A DNA stretch of 64,000 nt from Tamarix chinensis (Eukaryota; Streptophyta; Magnoliopsida; Caryophyllales; Tamaricaceae), in contig CM060180.1 in NCBI GenBank assembly GCA_030549775.1, positions 82,429,672 to 82,493,671 of the forward strand, written 5' to 3'. Shown here in pieces: positions 1-10,739 of this stretch. A program made the translations under genes and the position numbers. Under the pieces are notes generated by a model. The model was not told the origin of the DNA. It searched no databases and saw only the letters and a list, made by a program, of their open reading frames with translations. The number at the start of each line of letters is the position of its first letter. Within the stretch, counting starts at the first letter, position 1.

Positions 1-480
1 ATTACTCAAACAAAAAGGCATTACAAATCATTCATAAAATCCATACTTAATTTTAAATTTTGTTTTCCATTTATCCCTCTCCTTAATCCTCATTTGATGG
101 TAACAAATTCTAAATTCAATTTTGGACAACACACTTGCACCACAAAGTTTATCAAGCATGCCATCAAGTTTACGCATTGGAAAATGATACTTGATAGGTA
201 TATTATTTACGACTCTTTAATCCATGCACATACACCCAGTACCATATTTATTAGGAACTAATAAGGTAAGTAAACAACAAGGACTCATACTTTCTCTCAC
301 ATAACCTTTATTCACTAGTTCTTAGATTTTTCTTTGTAATTTCTTGGATTCTTTTGCATTATATCTATAAGTAGGTCGATTAGGTAAAGGCATTTCAAAA
401 ATTAAATATATAGCATGCTCTATACCTATAATAGGTGTAGTCCGTGAGGTATGTCATCTAGAAACACATCATTATATTCA
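1..480 (-). pseudogene. Reverse transcriptase N-terminal fragment (element A)
   Basis: The reverse complement gives recognisable Ty3/gypsy RT with stops: a segment like ALLVP-K--G, then C-D-R-VNNI--KY-FP, then the finger/palm stretch YHQMRIKE followed by a KTKFK segment. The palm catalytic motif (Y-DD) would lie beyond base 1 and is not seen. At least one in-frame stop falls right after the MCMD-like tract. This is the polymerase of element A, equivalent to the better preserved copy at 6490-7116. Confidence 0.75.
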
Positions 481-879
481 TCAAGTAATCTAGTAAGGTT
501 CGAATTGTTAGACTTTTTCTCCCTAAATTGAAATTATTTCACTACTAAGGAATATCAAACACCCTCCTTCTCAAAGCAGTTAATCATTTCCTTTTCATGT
601 AAGAATAAGCTCTTTTTAGTCCTGGGTGGTTATACATAATCATAATGAGATGGTTTCAATTTATACTTATTTTCATCTTTAAGCACAATATATTCATTAG
701 TCATGTCAACATGAGTTGCATTTCTATCATATTATCATGTTCATTCTAAAAATATACCACAAGCATCCATAGGAAAAACATCACATAATACCTCATCATG
801 GTAATGACTAATGCAAAAAGTAATTAGTGTTTGCTTAGTTACCTTAGCTCCTTTTCTCTTATTAAGAAATTATAATGAA

Positions 880-1190
880 TATGTTGTAGGGTGATTAGTA
901 TTCATTAGCCCTAGTTGTTTGAACATTATTTCACTAGCAACATTACTACATGAACCACTATCGATTATGACCCTACAAACCTTCTAACCGATTCTACACT
1001 TAGTTTTAAAAATTTTATCCCTCTATGTATATTAACCATTAGGTTATATTTTTAATGCCAATTGAAGTACAAAATAAGGATTACCATCTTCCTCATACAT
1101 ACTTAAGACATCATCATTAGATTTGGTTTCTAGTTCATCATTATCAACACATGGTTCCATGTTCCCAATTTCACTGAAGGTCAAAACCCT
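880..1190 (-). pseudogene. Retroviral-type aspartic protease remnant (element A)
   Basis: The catalytic motif DSGSCSNVAS is encoded at 934-963 on the minus strand, preceded by an IDGKVCR-like approach (KCRIG-KVCRVI). Upstream is the acidic linker (ETKSNDDVLSMYEEDG) that also precedes the protease in element C. The catalytic Asp is kept, unlike element B, but stops occur in the linker after the YFVLQ stretch. It would release gag and pol products in an intact element. Confidence 0.75.
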
Positions 1191-2275
1191 TTGGTTAGGA
1201 CATTATCTAGAAAAATAAGCAAATCCCTTACATTCAAAACATTACTTGTTGTACATTTCATTCACTTTATTTTTATCTTTTCATCTTGATTAGTGTTAGT
1301 CTTTTTGTCATTAGCCGAATAGGTATGTGTCCCAAAATTTGATGTAGAGGCATTTGAATAGGTTTTGGTGGATGTAGAATTATAAGTATTAATCTTATTA
1401 TAGGCCTTGGTGGACTTATTTTTTCTTTCAAATTTTAAAGCTAACTTAATCAAATCATAAAGAGAATCATAGGAAAACATTTCAACTTTATCTCTAATCA
1501 AGTTAATAAGGCCACCTAAGTATCTCGAACACTTTTGTTCCTTTCTTTCTTTCATGTCACATAAGAGTGCTAGTTTTTCAAATTCCCTATTCTATTATTC
1601 TACACCAAGAAGTCCTTGCTTAAGATTTGTCAATTTGATATACATCTCTTGCTCATGCTCCTTAGGGAAAATTTTCTTCCTTAAGTGTTTCTTTAATTTC
1701 TCCCAAATTTTGATTTTAATTTTATCTTACCTTTCATGAGTTCTCTTAAGGTTTTTATTCCAAACCCTAGTAAAATTTTTGAACTTGAGAATTGCTAATT
1801 TACACTTACGTTCTCCATTATACTCTTTAAACTCAAATATTACTTAGATTTCATACAACCATTCAAAAAATAATTATACATCTAATTCGCCATAGAAATC
1901 AGGGAGATCAAGCTTTATACCTTTATCTTCAAAAAGGTTATGCCTTGGTGGATGATTTACATTATCTCTTTGGTTATGGATGAAGTAATTGGAAACATTC
2001 TCATGTTCCCTTTCTTCATACTCCATTCGGTTGTTGATTTGCCCACCTTGCGCTTGTACTGCCCTCCTTACCATGACTTTCACTAATTCATTGGTAGCTT
2101 CCATTGTGTTGTGCATGTGCTAAAGAGTTTCTTGGTTGGATACCCTTGGTTACAACCTTTGTAGTTTGCTTTGAATGGAAATAATCTGCTTCAATTGTCA
2201 TTGGTGGCATGTACACTTACTACAAGTTTTTAAAGAGTGTCAAACACTATTTTCATGGACACTTCTTGGGCCATG
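1190..2275 (-). pseudogene. gag remnant with zinc knuckle (element A)
   Basis: The start is the ATG at 2275-2273 (minus), giving MAQEVSMKIVFDTL and then a stop; the same start is recognisable in element C. A longer open piece follows at 1874-2116 (LDLPDFYGELDV, the gag fold-entry motif shared with element B), then 1262-1555 ending in a lysine-rich tail. A damaged CCHC zinc knuckle at about 1200-1245 reads CFECKGFAYFSR*C, with the His replaced by Tyr and a stop before the last Cys. This is a nucleic-acid-binding capsid protein, no longer translatable in one piece. Confidence 0.75.
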
Positions 2276-3139
2276 ATTATTATTCTTGTTGGATGAGACC
2301 TTGACAGTCCATATTGCTGCTAAAATCAATTCTTGATGCCTTCTTGGTGGCATTGCAAGAATCTTTTAAGATTTTTAGATGCTTGAGTGGAGTGGTAGTA
2401 GAAGGTGAGTAATGAAGTACATCACTAGCACTTCTTGATACACGCTAAAGGTAATCTTAGTGGATGATGATTATGAATCTTTATCGAAGGAAATCACAAT
2501 AAAATATGTTGGTAGAACGAGATTGGTTGAAGATTATTCTTCTAAATGAGTGATTAATGCTGAGATAGGTAGTAGGATTCAAATATCAAAGCAATATTCA
2601 AACAAAGATAGAAAATTGGATGATTTTCTTGCTTGAATCAAGTCAATCGAGGTGCATGGAATGGTGTTCAAATCTGGAAGAGTTTTTCGAACCAATGATG
2701 GGAAAGAAAAGAGATCATTGAGGAAGTTTCTTGATGGTTAATCATAAGTAGAATTCTCAAACTTTAGGGGATTGATGATTCAAATAATAATAAGAAGATA
2801 GGATAATATATGTTAGAGAAGATTGGATGGGAAGATTAGATAAAAGGGAGATAGATTTGAAGGAGTTGACATCCAATACTTAAATGGGCTGGTCTGTAGA
2901 ATAGGTGATCTTCAAACTTGATTTTGAAGATTTTAAAGGAGTGATGAAGATGTATTAGAGGTTGGTTGAAGATATATTGTCAAAGGGGAGATCAAGATTA
3001 ATGTTTGATGTTGAAGATCAACATACATGTAGGGACGTGCTGGGGAGATATAGGAAAAAATGCTCATATGTAAGTAAGATGAATAAGTGATTGGCAACTT
3101 AATTTTTATGGAGATATAGTGTCAGCTATAATAAAAATA
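2276..3139 (-). other. 5' leader of element A with degenerate primer-binding site
   Basis: Non-coding stretch between gag and the 5' LTR. It is AG-rich on the plus strand and has no usable reading frame. By alignment to element C, the primer-binding site should sit next to the LTR at about 3125-3136. Only a degenerate form remains. Confidence 0.55.
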
Positions 3140-3857
3140 TGGTACAAATATTCTTATGAAATTGAAAATTCAAATGAATGAAGATGATGCAAGGATCAAT
3201 GGCTGCAATGGAAGAAGGATAAAGAGGATATTCAAGCAAGAATTGATAAAGAATTTAACAAGAAGTTTAAACTTTGAATGTTTCCATTAAAGCAACCTTT
3301 CTAAGATTACTCCATGTATTCTTAGTTAGGATTAATCATTCACAAAAGAGAGAAATGGCCAACTTCTATAATTATATTAGATTTCAAATTATTCAACCAT
3401 ATATTACAAGTGTTGGCAATCATGCCTTATATAAGAAGCCATCCATTGCTAACTAGCCCACTAAGATAGCCAAATGACACATACATGAGTAACTAGTGCA
3501 TAAACTAGTAATAACAACATAGCTATATCCTATATATTACATGAATCAAAAAATACTATTATAAATATAAAAAAAGCAAGATAATTAGTACATGAAAACA
3601 ACTAATAAGAACCCTAATCAAAATAATGATGATTACTAGAATTTTGATTAGGTCTCTTAACTTGTAACACACACAATATTATGTATATTGACATCTTATA
3701 GTGGCTTGATATTCTTCCTATAAATATATTACATACTTTCACAAAAGGGTTAGTCACATTATTAGTATCATTATCAAAGACATATAATGTGATTGGTTCC
3801 ATAATTAATTATGCCAAATCTTTTTCATCTAGAAAATTTATGGATTCCTATGCATCA
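3140..3857 (-). repeat. 5' LTR of element A
   Basis: Aligns by eye with the element C LTRs along its length. Its outer edge (minus strand) begins TGATGCATAGG, matching TGATGCAGGAG of element C, and its inner edge lies at 3140. On the minus strand it contains a good TATA box at 3428-3435 (CTTATATAAGG). The first part of the LTR has an open frame at 3614-3802 that includes MEPITLYVFDND, related to MEPISRRVFDDN in element C, so pol once read into the LTR. Confidence 0.75.
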
Positions 3858-4467
3858 TAGGCTCACTTGATAAAATTAAGGTTTCTTAGAAGAATTTTTT
3901 ATCTTTCTGTGGGGAAATCCCTAACAACCATATGGTTGTGCTTTAACTGATTTAAATGTGTGTTCTGCATATTTACATGAGTTTTGTATGATAATATTGA
4001 TCAAAAAACTATAAATAAGGTACTAATCATTTGAAGTGAAAGATCATGTGAGTAGGGGTATGGTATATGTTGGGTTCATTCCACTAGATCTTAATAATAG
4101 CTCAGAAGCGTTCTATTTTGAGATGTACATCGGCTTTTTCCACCTAATTATGAATATTGGATCCTTAAACTCAACATGAATGAGAATATGATTTTGAGAT
4201 AATCACTAATGAATTAGTCATGATTCACTTAAAAATAATTGTGTGTGTCAAGACTAGGGTGTTGTGTTAATTCTATCTGACAATAATGGTGGCTCAATTG
4301 TGTTTTTAGCTAAGTTGTGCTTTAGACCATTCCACTAGCTTAATAATAGTGGTTATGAGTGTGTTTCCCTAGCATATGTTTGGTTTTTTCCACCAAATGA
4401 TAATCTTAGCTTAAGTTTGTTCTACCCTAAGAGATGTTTCAATCCTTTCTACCAGATTAAGAATAGT
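3858..4467 (+). repeat. Giant-LTR fragment E9, left part
   Basis: Carries five diverged copies of the CCACY...ATAATAGTGG repeat that marks the distal part of the giant LTRs (copies near 4079, 4138, 4329, 4390 and 4446). It is interrupted by element B at 4467 and resumes at 10124. Element A abuts it on the left. No coding potential. Confidence 0.6.
4463..4467. repeat. Target-site duplication of element B, left copy (ATAGT)
   Basis: Identical to 10119-10123. With this boundary the LTR starts TGATATGTAGCGG and ends TTTGCATCA, giving TG...CA termini. Confidence 0.75.
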
Positions 4468-5419
4468 TGATATGTAGCGGAATGAATGGTTTCAAAATTT
4501 CCCACTTTATATAGTTTTATAATGATAAACTAAGGATGAATTCTAAATTGAAGATATAGATGAAGGATCATACAAAGTACTTCTTCAAACTAGCTTTGAA
4601 AGCCTCACACAGATAACTCTCAATGGATCTCTAATGAAGAAACACATAATAAAATTCACTAAATAACTCTATATAAATTCACAGAGGAAAGGTATAGAGG
4701 GTTTCTAAATTATCGCTCACATAAATAAGCTAATTTAGAGAGATTTCTAGTTTATGACTCATATAGATAACGTAAACATAAGACAAAGAAACTCACACAG
4801 GGTTTCAACGAGAGACAACTTGATTTAATAACTCAATTCCACTATCCTCTTCAAATAATGAGTTTACATGGGATATTTATAGGATGATATCCACCTCCTC
4901 TTGTAACCACCTCAATAATAAGATAAACTAAATATAAATATCATAAACACTAATTAAATTACTATTCATGTAAATAGTAATATCCTATGATAATAATAAT
5001 TAAATTCTAACAAAATCTTAAAAAGATAAGATACATCACAAGATAAGAGATAAACCCTATCTAATTTCTTAATGATTAAGGAAATAAACTAACGAACTAA
5101 TATACTAACATAATTATAGAATATTCTAATAAAAATCTAGCTAATACATATGAAATGATAATGGCATCCTTAGTGTTAATTATGACACTTTATCCATTCG
5201 AGTGTAAAAATTCAAGTTGATACACATATGGTAAAATAATCATGACTTTGTGTAGAAAACTCAGATTTGAGTTCTGAAAGATGCATTAGACTCCTAATTT
5301 AATAAGCTTTCCAATGATATCTATATGCATGGTAAATAACTATCTTCAAATTTCACCCTTGCTTTCTTGTTTCGTGATTTATAAGTCAATCTTCAAAATC
5401 TTGAAATATTTTTGCATCA
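4468..5419 (-). repeat. 3' LTR of element B
   Basis: 952 bp, homologous along its length to 9199-10118, with several small indels. A TATA box on the minus strand at 4874-4881 (TATAAATA) is conserved in the partner LTR. It ends in TGATGCA next to the polypurine tract. No coding capacity. Confidence 0.85.
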
Positions 5420-5430
5420 TTCTCCCCTTG
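5420..5430 (-). promoter_or_regulatory. Polypurine tract next to the 3' LTR (element B)
   Basis: Minus strand reads CAAGGGGAGAA directly followed by the LTR start TGATGCA. This is the expected plus-strand DNA priming site. The tract lies inside a short open frame whose peptide ends NLRTNISQQGENDA, so the end of pol overlaps it. Confidence 0.75.
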
Positions 5431-5546
5431 TTGAGAAATATTTGTCCTTAGATTTGCTCTTAAATCAATCTTGTTGAACCTTTGAATTAATGTTGGAATC
5501 TTGAATCAATTGACCTCTTTGATCATTGAAGTTCTTGGAAAACAGA
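5431..5546 (-). pseudogene. Minimal internal body: primer-site leader joined to pol C-terminal end
   Basis: Only about 115 bp separate a perfect primer-binding site from a polypurine tract. The distal half encodes IDLRANLRTNISQQGENDA, the extreme C-terminus of pol in this lineage. Gag, protease, RT and almost all of integrase are absent. This is a near-complete internal deletion, comparable to non-autonomous short LTR elements. Confidence 0.6.
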
Positions 5547-5558
5547 GCTCTGATACCA
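5547..5558 (-). promoter_or_regulatory. Perfect tRNA-iMet primer-binding site beside the internal LTR
   Basis: Minus strand TGGTATCAGAGC, a full 12-base match to the initiator tRNA-Met site used by most plant LTR retrotransposons. It sits 6 bases from the inner edge of the internal LTR (5565-5893). The outer site at 9183-9194 has one mismatch (TGGTATCACAGC). Confidence 0.8.
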
Positions 5559-5564
5559 ATTTAA

Positions 5565-5893
5565 TGTATGTGGGAAGGTGTAATCTTCAATTATGTGGAT
5601 CTAATGGTTCAAATGGAGTTTGGATGAGATGATAAAGGCTCGTTGATGGTGAGTTTAAAGACTAAAGTGTCAAAAGTGATGCAAATAAGATGATGGTGGT
5701 TCGAATTAGGGTAGAAAATTGATGATGATGATGATTTGATTGTGATGAATGTGATTCGAATATGATGAGATGATGATGATGAGGTTTCAAAATTTAGGGT
5801 TTGGATGATGGCTAGAGTCATGGTTTAGGGTTAGTGTATTAGATAGGTTTTATAATTATGAAAGCCAATTATTGGATCTTTGATACTACATCA
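5565..5893 (-). repeat. Internal short LTR in element B
   Basis: 329 bp bounded by TGATGTAG... and ...CACATACA (minus strand). It has a polypurine tract on one side (5894-5903) and a perfect primer-binding site on the other. It does not match the outer LTRs of element B. Its start and end resemble the 1-kb LTR at 12801-13829 (shared GGCTTTCATAATTAT-like start and TTCCCACATACA/TTCCCCCACACA end). It is therefore a distinct, shortened LTR type caught inside B. Confidence 0.65.
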
Positions 5894-6480
5894 TTCTCCC
5901 CTTTTTGATTTAAATTTTCCCTCAAATTTTCATATCCATAGTAAGGGCTAATATATCCAACATTGAATGTCCTTAACTCCCCGCCATATGAATCTAGCAA
6001 ATCAAGCTCATAAGCACTCTCTCTAAAATTTTGAAGTACTTTGAAATGACCATTTACCCTTGGCATGAGCTTGTGTTTCCTTAGATTAGGAAATCTCTCC
6101 TTCCTCAAGTGTAACCATACCAAATCTCCTAGTTGAAAAACATGTTGGTTTCTATGCTTATTTGCTCTTGTCTTATAGACTTCATTTGCCTTCTCAATAT
6201 TGTGCTTGAATTGTTGATGTAGTTTTTGAGAGAAATCCACTCTCTCTTGTGCATCATAACTCTTCACTTCACCCTTCTTCAATGGCACCATATCAATCAG
6301 CATATATGGATTAGTACCATATGCTATCTCGAACATACTAAAGCTTGTTGTCTTCAAATCTTCAAAAGCCTATGTCACTTGATCATTCCAATAGAACTCT
6401 CCTTTCTTCATTAGTTGTGTAGTAGGTGTTGTAGTGGTAGAGAAGTTTTTGATGAACCTCCTATAGAATGAGGCCAACCC
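5869..6480 (-). pseudogene. Integrase C-terminal region fused to the RNase H start (element B)
   Basis: The open part (5872-6357) encodes the integrase C-terminus: MFEIAYGTNP, VYKTRANKHRNQ, the GDLVWLHLRKERFP motif, and an end at QKGENDVVSK over the polypurine tract. Just upstream (6358-6480) the frame reads [10 protein letters not shown]...[18 protein letters not shown], which is the RT/RNase H linker. AFEDLK joins directly to TTSFSMFEI, so RNase H and the integrase zinc-binding and DDE core are deleted. No integrase activity is possible. Confidence 0.85.
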
Positions 6481-6489
6481 ATGGAAAAT

Positions 6490-7116
6490 TCAAACTTCGT
6501 GAGGAATATGCCACGATTGTATAGCTTCCACCTTTGATGGATCAACTCGAATACCATCCCCACTCACAATATAACCTAGAAAGATCACCCTTTCCATCAT
6601 GAAATCACACTTCTCCATCTTACCATAAAGCTTCACCTCTCTCAGCTTATCAAATATCCTCTTCAAGTGTTGTATGAGCTCGAACTTGCACTTGCTATAT
6701 ACCAAGATATCATCGAAGTAAACAACAACAAAGACCCCAGGAAATGGTCTAAGTATCTCCGTCATCAACCTCATAAAGGAACGTAGTGCATTACGTAGAC
6801 CAAATGACATCGCCAACCACTCATACAACCCATTCTTAGTCTTGAAAGCTATCTTCCACTCTTCCCCTTCCCATATCCTCATTTGATGGTAGCTACTTCT
6901 AAGATCAATCTTCAAGAACACCTTTGCACCATGCAACTCATCTAACATGTCATCCGATCTCAGCGTCAGAAATCTGTACTTGATTGTGATGTTGTTGATG
7001 GATCTTGAATCAATACACATCCTCCACGTATTATCCTTCTTAGTTACCAACAAAGCTGGAACACTACAGGGACCCATACTCTCTAGCATATAACATTGGT
7101 CTAACAACTCTTGCAC
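6490..7116 (-). pseudogene. Reverse transcriptase domain (element B)
   Basis: A 208-residue open stretch covering most of the Ty3/gypsy RT: VPALLVTKKDNTWRMCIDSR, the KIDLRSSYHQMRI palm motif with its first catalytic Asp, FGLRNA, the catalytic YFDDILVYS motif intact, and FLGYIVSGDGI. It is open but belongs to a polyprotein broken on both sides: a stop and shift at about 7117-7150 upstream and the RNase H/integrase deletion downstream. This is the best preserved polymerase in the window and the best anchor for phylogeny. Confidence 0.9.
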
Positions 7117-7153
7117 TTGTTTCTATAGCTCTTTAGCCTCCTCTAGATTGCAT

Positions 7154-7411
7154 CTATAACCTTGATGGTTTGTTTAGTAATAGAAATCCTTGCATAAGAT
7201 CAATAGCATGCTCAATACCTCTCAAAGGAGGTAACCCACCAGGTAACTCTTCCGTAAACATATCAGTATACTCTTTCAACAATTGTTGTAATTTTGGATC
7301 CATATTAGCATTCTCCCCTTGTTGGACCTCTTTTACAACTAAGGCATAGCATATATTCTCATCTCTGATGGCTTCATTCATCTCATACTCCTTAAGGATC
7401 AACATCTCCAT
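7154..7411 (-). pseudogene. Protease-RT connecting region (element B)
   Basis: Encodes the linker before RT, including LKEYTDMFTEELPGGLPPLR and GIEHAIDLMQGF. This is the usual Ty3/gypsy stretch 'D-F-ELP-GLPP-R-I-H-IDL-PG' ahead of RT. It ends near LLNKPSRL, where the frame is lost, and RT resumes at 7116. Confidence 0.8.
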
Positions 7412-7733
7412 ACCACTCTTCTTCTTTTCCTTCCTACACTCGACATCATCTTTTATCCATTCCTCAAAATCGAATCATCCCCATGTAGATTAGGTTTGAA
7501 CCTAAACTTATTTTGACCCTTACCATATACTCACTAAGGATCCCATCATGCATAACCTTCCTACCAAATTGCCACGGCCTCCTCAAAAAAATGTGACAAG
7601 CATCCATAGGTAGAACATCGCATAAAACATCATCAAAATAATTTATAATCTTAAAAGAGATAAGAATTTGTTTGGTTACCTTTATGCCTTTATTTTTGTT
7701 GAGCCATTAGAGTGAATATGGTCTTAGATAACC

Positions 7734-7980
7734 CTAGGTCTCCAAACCTAGCTTTTTCACCATCTTTTCACTAGCAACATTAATGCATGAGCCACTAAGA
7801 ATGATGAATTCACACACTTTATCACCAATTCTACATTTGGCCTTGAAAATCTTCTCCTTTTGAGTAAGTAAAGGTTGTGGTTGTACTTGAAGAACCCTTT
7901 GTAACACATAACAATCCACTTGGCCTTCTCCTAAAGCATCCTCTGGGATATAACTCTCCTCTTCTAGGTCTTTATCAAGG
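7734..7980 (-). pseudogene. Aspartic protease with lost catalytic Asp (element B)
   Basis: Encodes KCRIGDKVCEFIILSGSCINVAS. The motif should read DSGSC--VAS as in A and C, but the Asp codon is replaced by Leu (7797-7799). The flanking protease fold (SEKMVKKLGLET) is kept. The enzyme could not cleave, so this element was catalytically dead or complemented in trans after the change. Confidence 0.8.
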
Positions 7981-8039
7981 TCTTCATTCTATTCACAAGC
8001 CTCCATATTTTATATATCTTTCAAAGTCAACACCCTTTA

Positions 8040-9014
8040 GTTTAGACAATCCCGAGCAAAGTGGCCATATCCTCTACACTTGAAGCATTTCTTGTTTGCC
8101 TTATCAACCACTTGATCTTTGCCCTTTTCTTCACGAGTGAACTTCCTATCATGGTCTTGACTTGTGGCTTGAGAAATTTATGGCTTTGACACAATCTTGA
8201 AAGTTGAACCATATGGAGCATTGCTTGACTTGCTTGGTGGTTTAGTCCTCTTCAACTCTTTTTCAAACTTGATGGCTAACTTGGTTAGGTCTTCAAACTC
8301 TTTATATGGGTACACTTCTACCTTCTCTAGAAGATTCATATTTAAACCCCCAATGAGTCGTACACACCTTTTTTCTTCTCATTCTTGGACATTGCATATT
8401 AGAGCTAGCATTTCGAACTCTCGAATGAATTCTTCAACTCCAAGTAACACTTGCCTCAACATAGTCATTTTTATAAAATTTTATTGCTCGTATTCCCGAG
8501 GTACAAACTTCTTCTTCAAATGTTTCTTTAATTTTCCCCATAACCTAATCTTCAATTTTCTTTCTCTCTCATGTCTCCTATTTAAATTATTTTACCACAC
8601 ACTAGCAAACTTTTTAAACTTTAATATCGCTATCTGGTATCGTTTCTCGTCATCAATTTCCTTATACTCAAAAGTTAACTCAATGATTTGTAGCCATTCA
8701 AGAAAAGATTCCAGGTCTAGATTACCTTCGAAGTCGGGAAGATCAAAGCAAATTCCTATTTCCACATCATCAAAAGTTCTCCTCGAAGTGTCACTTACCC
8801 TTACATAATTTCCCATGCTCTATTCTTCTTCTTCCACCCGGTTTTGTGCTTTTCTCATGTACCCTTCCTTTACTTGTTCCCTTCGATTTTGTGGCTACAC
8901 GTGGAACTCATGGGCTTGGGAAGCTTCTATTCTTCCCACCTGCAATTTTAGATCCTTGATTTCATCCATCAAGGTCTTGAGAAATTCCCTCACGTCTTCT
9001 CCTTGGTTCTTCAT
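8040..9014 (-). pseudogene. gag polyprotein remnant with intact zinc knuckle (element B)
   Basis: The start chosen is the ATG at 9014-9012 (MKNQGEDVREFLKTLMDEI). A capsid core follows, with FDLPDFEGNLDLESFLEWLQ at 8700-8770, then CVRLIGGLN and PYKEFEDLTKLAIKFE. The intact CCHC knuckle CFKCRGYGHFARDC lies at 8046-8087. A few in-frame stops break it (for example before the MGNYVRVSD tract and in the VFREYEQ region). Role: particle formation and RNA binding. Confidence 0.85.
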
Positions 9015-9182
9015 TCCTTTTCCTATCAACCAATTATTACTCTCCCGAACAAGCCTTAATCACGCGACCCTCTTTTTTTTTTTATGAATTCTTGAAGATA
9101 ATACTCTTTCTTGATAAATCTTGAATATCTTGAAGAATATTAAAAGAAAGATCGAATCTTAATTGCAATTCCACCAACCTAA

Positions 9183-9194
9183 GCTGTGATACCA
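9183..9194 (-). promoter_or_regulatory. tRNA-iMet primer-binding site next to the 5' LTR (element B)
   Basis: Minus strand TGGTATCACAGC, 11 of 12 identical to the initiator-Met site, 4 bases from the 5' LTR inner edge. Confidence 0.75.
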
Positions 9195-9198
9195 AAAT

Positions 9199-10118
9199 TT
9201 ATGTGTAGTGGAACGAATGGTTTCAAAATTCCCCACTTTTATGCAGTTTTATAAGGATATACTAAGGATGAATTGTAAATTGGATATATCGATGAAGGAT
9301 CACACAATAAAATTCTTCAAACTAGATTTAAAAGCCTCACACAGATAACTGTCAAAGGATCTCTAATGAAGAAACCCACGGTAAACTTCACTAGATAACT
9401 CTATACAAATCCACAGAGGAAAGGTATAGAGGTTTTCTAAATTATCATTCACACAGATAAGCTAATTTAGAGATATTTCTGGTTTATAAATCACACAGAT
9501 AACATAAACATAGAACAAATAAACTCACATAGGGTTTTAATGACAACTTGATTTAATAACGCAATTCCACTATCCTCTTCAAATAATGAGTTTACATAGG
9601 ATATTTATAGGATAATATCCACCTCCTCTTGTAACCACCTCAATAATAAGATAAATTAAATCTAAATAACATAAACACTAATTAAATTACTATTCACATG
9701 AATAGTAATATCCTATGATAATAATAATTAAATCCTAACAAAATCTTAAAAAGATAAGATACACCCTATCTAATTTCTTAATGATTAAGGAAATAAAATA
9801 ACTAACTAATATCCTAACATAATTATAGAATAGTGCAATAACAACCTAGCTAATAAATATGAAAAGATAACGGCATCTATAGTGTTAATTATGACACGTT
9901 ATCCATTCGCGTGTAAAAATTCAACTTGATACACATATGGTAAAATAGTCATAACTGTGTGTAGAAAACTTGGATTTAAGTTTCGAAAGATGTGTTGGAC
10001 TCCTGATTTGATAATATTTCCAATGATATGCATAGTGCATGGTAACTAATTATCTTCAAATTTCATTCTTGCATGATTTATACGTCAATCTTCAAAATAT
10101 TGAACTAAGTTTGCATCA
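9199..10118 (-). repeat. 5' LTR of element B
   Basis: 920 bp, partner of 4468-5419. It keeps the TATA box at 9602-9609 (TATAAATA on minus). The outer edge is TGATGCAAA. The inner edge has lost the G of its terminal dinucleotide (TT for TG on the plus strand). Confidence 0.85.
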
Positions 10119-10123
10119 ATAGT
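10119..10123. repeat. Target-site duplication of element B, right copy (ATAGT)
   Basis: Identical to 4463-4467. Confidence 0.75.
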
Positions 10124-10739
10124 AAAGTATCTAAACATTACCTAAATAAAAGAATAGATATTGTTTATATTTAATAATTAGTTATGGAATAATTTTTTAC
10201 CTTGAATTAATTCTCATGTATTCTTTATCTCTTTTGTACCCTTACTTCAATTGTATGGTTATCTTACTCGGTACGTAATGTACTGATCATACATTTTATG
10301 AGTGATGCTCATTTTCATGAATAGATGACCTAGATGTTTTTTTTTTCTGGTTGAAAAGGACCCTTTGTATGATTTTTATGCATATGATGCCTTATAAGAG
10401 AAGGAGTGATTCTTATGTTTTAGGATTGGGTGTAGAGTCATGTTAACTGATGGTTGTCTTTTATCTAGAAACCTTTTTGGACTCTTGGTTTTATGGGATC
10501 CTTTTTATGTATTTTGATACTGTGCCCAAAGTTAATATCCAAACTTGATATATGTGCATGAAATTTTTCTTATTCATATTTTATCATGTTTTAATCCTTA
10601 ACTATTTTGACTTATATTCGATGTAAGGATGACATGGTAAACCAAACTTATATTGAGTACGACGGTAACACCGAACTAATTTGATATTATGCTTCCGCTA
10701 AAAATGAAATTTTTTAGTATTAAAATTTAGGTTGTTAAA
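10124..10739 (+). repeat. Giant-LTR fragment E9, right part with 3' terminus
   Basis: Its last about 100 bases match the 3' end of E2 (54970-55072): a GACGGTAACACC box, a GCTTCCG box and the end TTTAGGTTGTTAAA, a decayed GGGTGTTACA. Together with 3858-4467 it forms the distal part of one plus-strand giant LTR opened by element B. Confidence 0.6.

Larger units (their letters stand above)
1..3857 (-). mobile_element. Element A: partial Ty3/gypsy (chromovirus-like) retrotransposon
   Basis: Read on the minus strand this is 5' LTR (3140-3857), leader (2276-3139), gag (about 1190-2275), protease (about 900-1190) and the start of reverse transcriptase, which runs off the window at base 1. The order is the standard Ty3/gypsy order. 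The sequence is clearly the same lineage as element C (34868-40855): the gag start, protease and LTR align by eye along their lengths. All coding parts carry stops or frameshifts, so the copy is dead. The 3' LTR and target-site duplication lie outside the window. Confidence 0.85.
4468..10118 (-). mobile_element. Element B: composite Ty3/gypsy retrotransposon with an extra internal LTR
   Basis: Outer LTRs at 4468-5419 and 9199-10118 are clearly homologous, and the insert is flanked by the perfect 5-bp duplication ATAGT (4463-4467 and 10119-10123). Minus-strand order: 5' LTR, primer-binding site, gag, protease, RT, junction, integrase C-terminus, polypurine tract, internal 329-bp LTR, perfect primer-binding site, about 115-bp body, polypurine tract, 3' LTR. 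RNase H and the integrase core are missing. It therefore appears to be a deleted and recombined element that inserted as one unit. Lineage: chromovirus-like, related to A and C. Confidence 0.85.

Noticed and set aside
5609..5821. 70-codon Ser/His-rich minus frame
   Set aside because: Translation of a TCATCA-type simple repeat inside the short LTR of element B.
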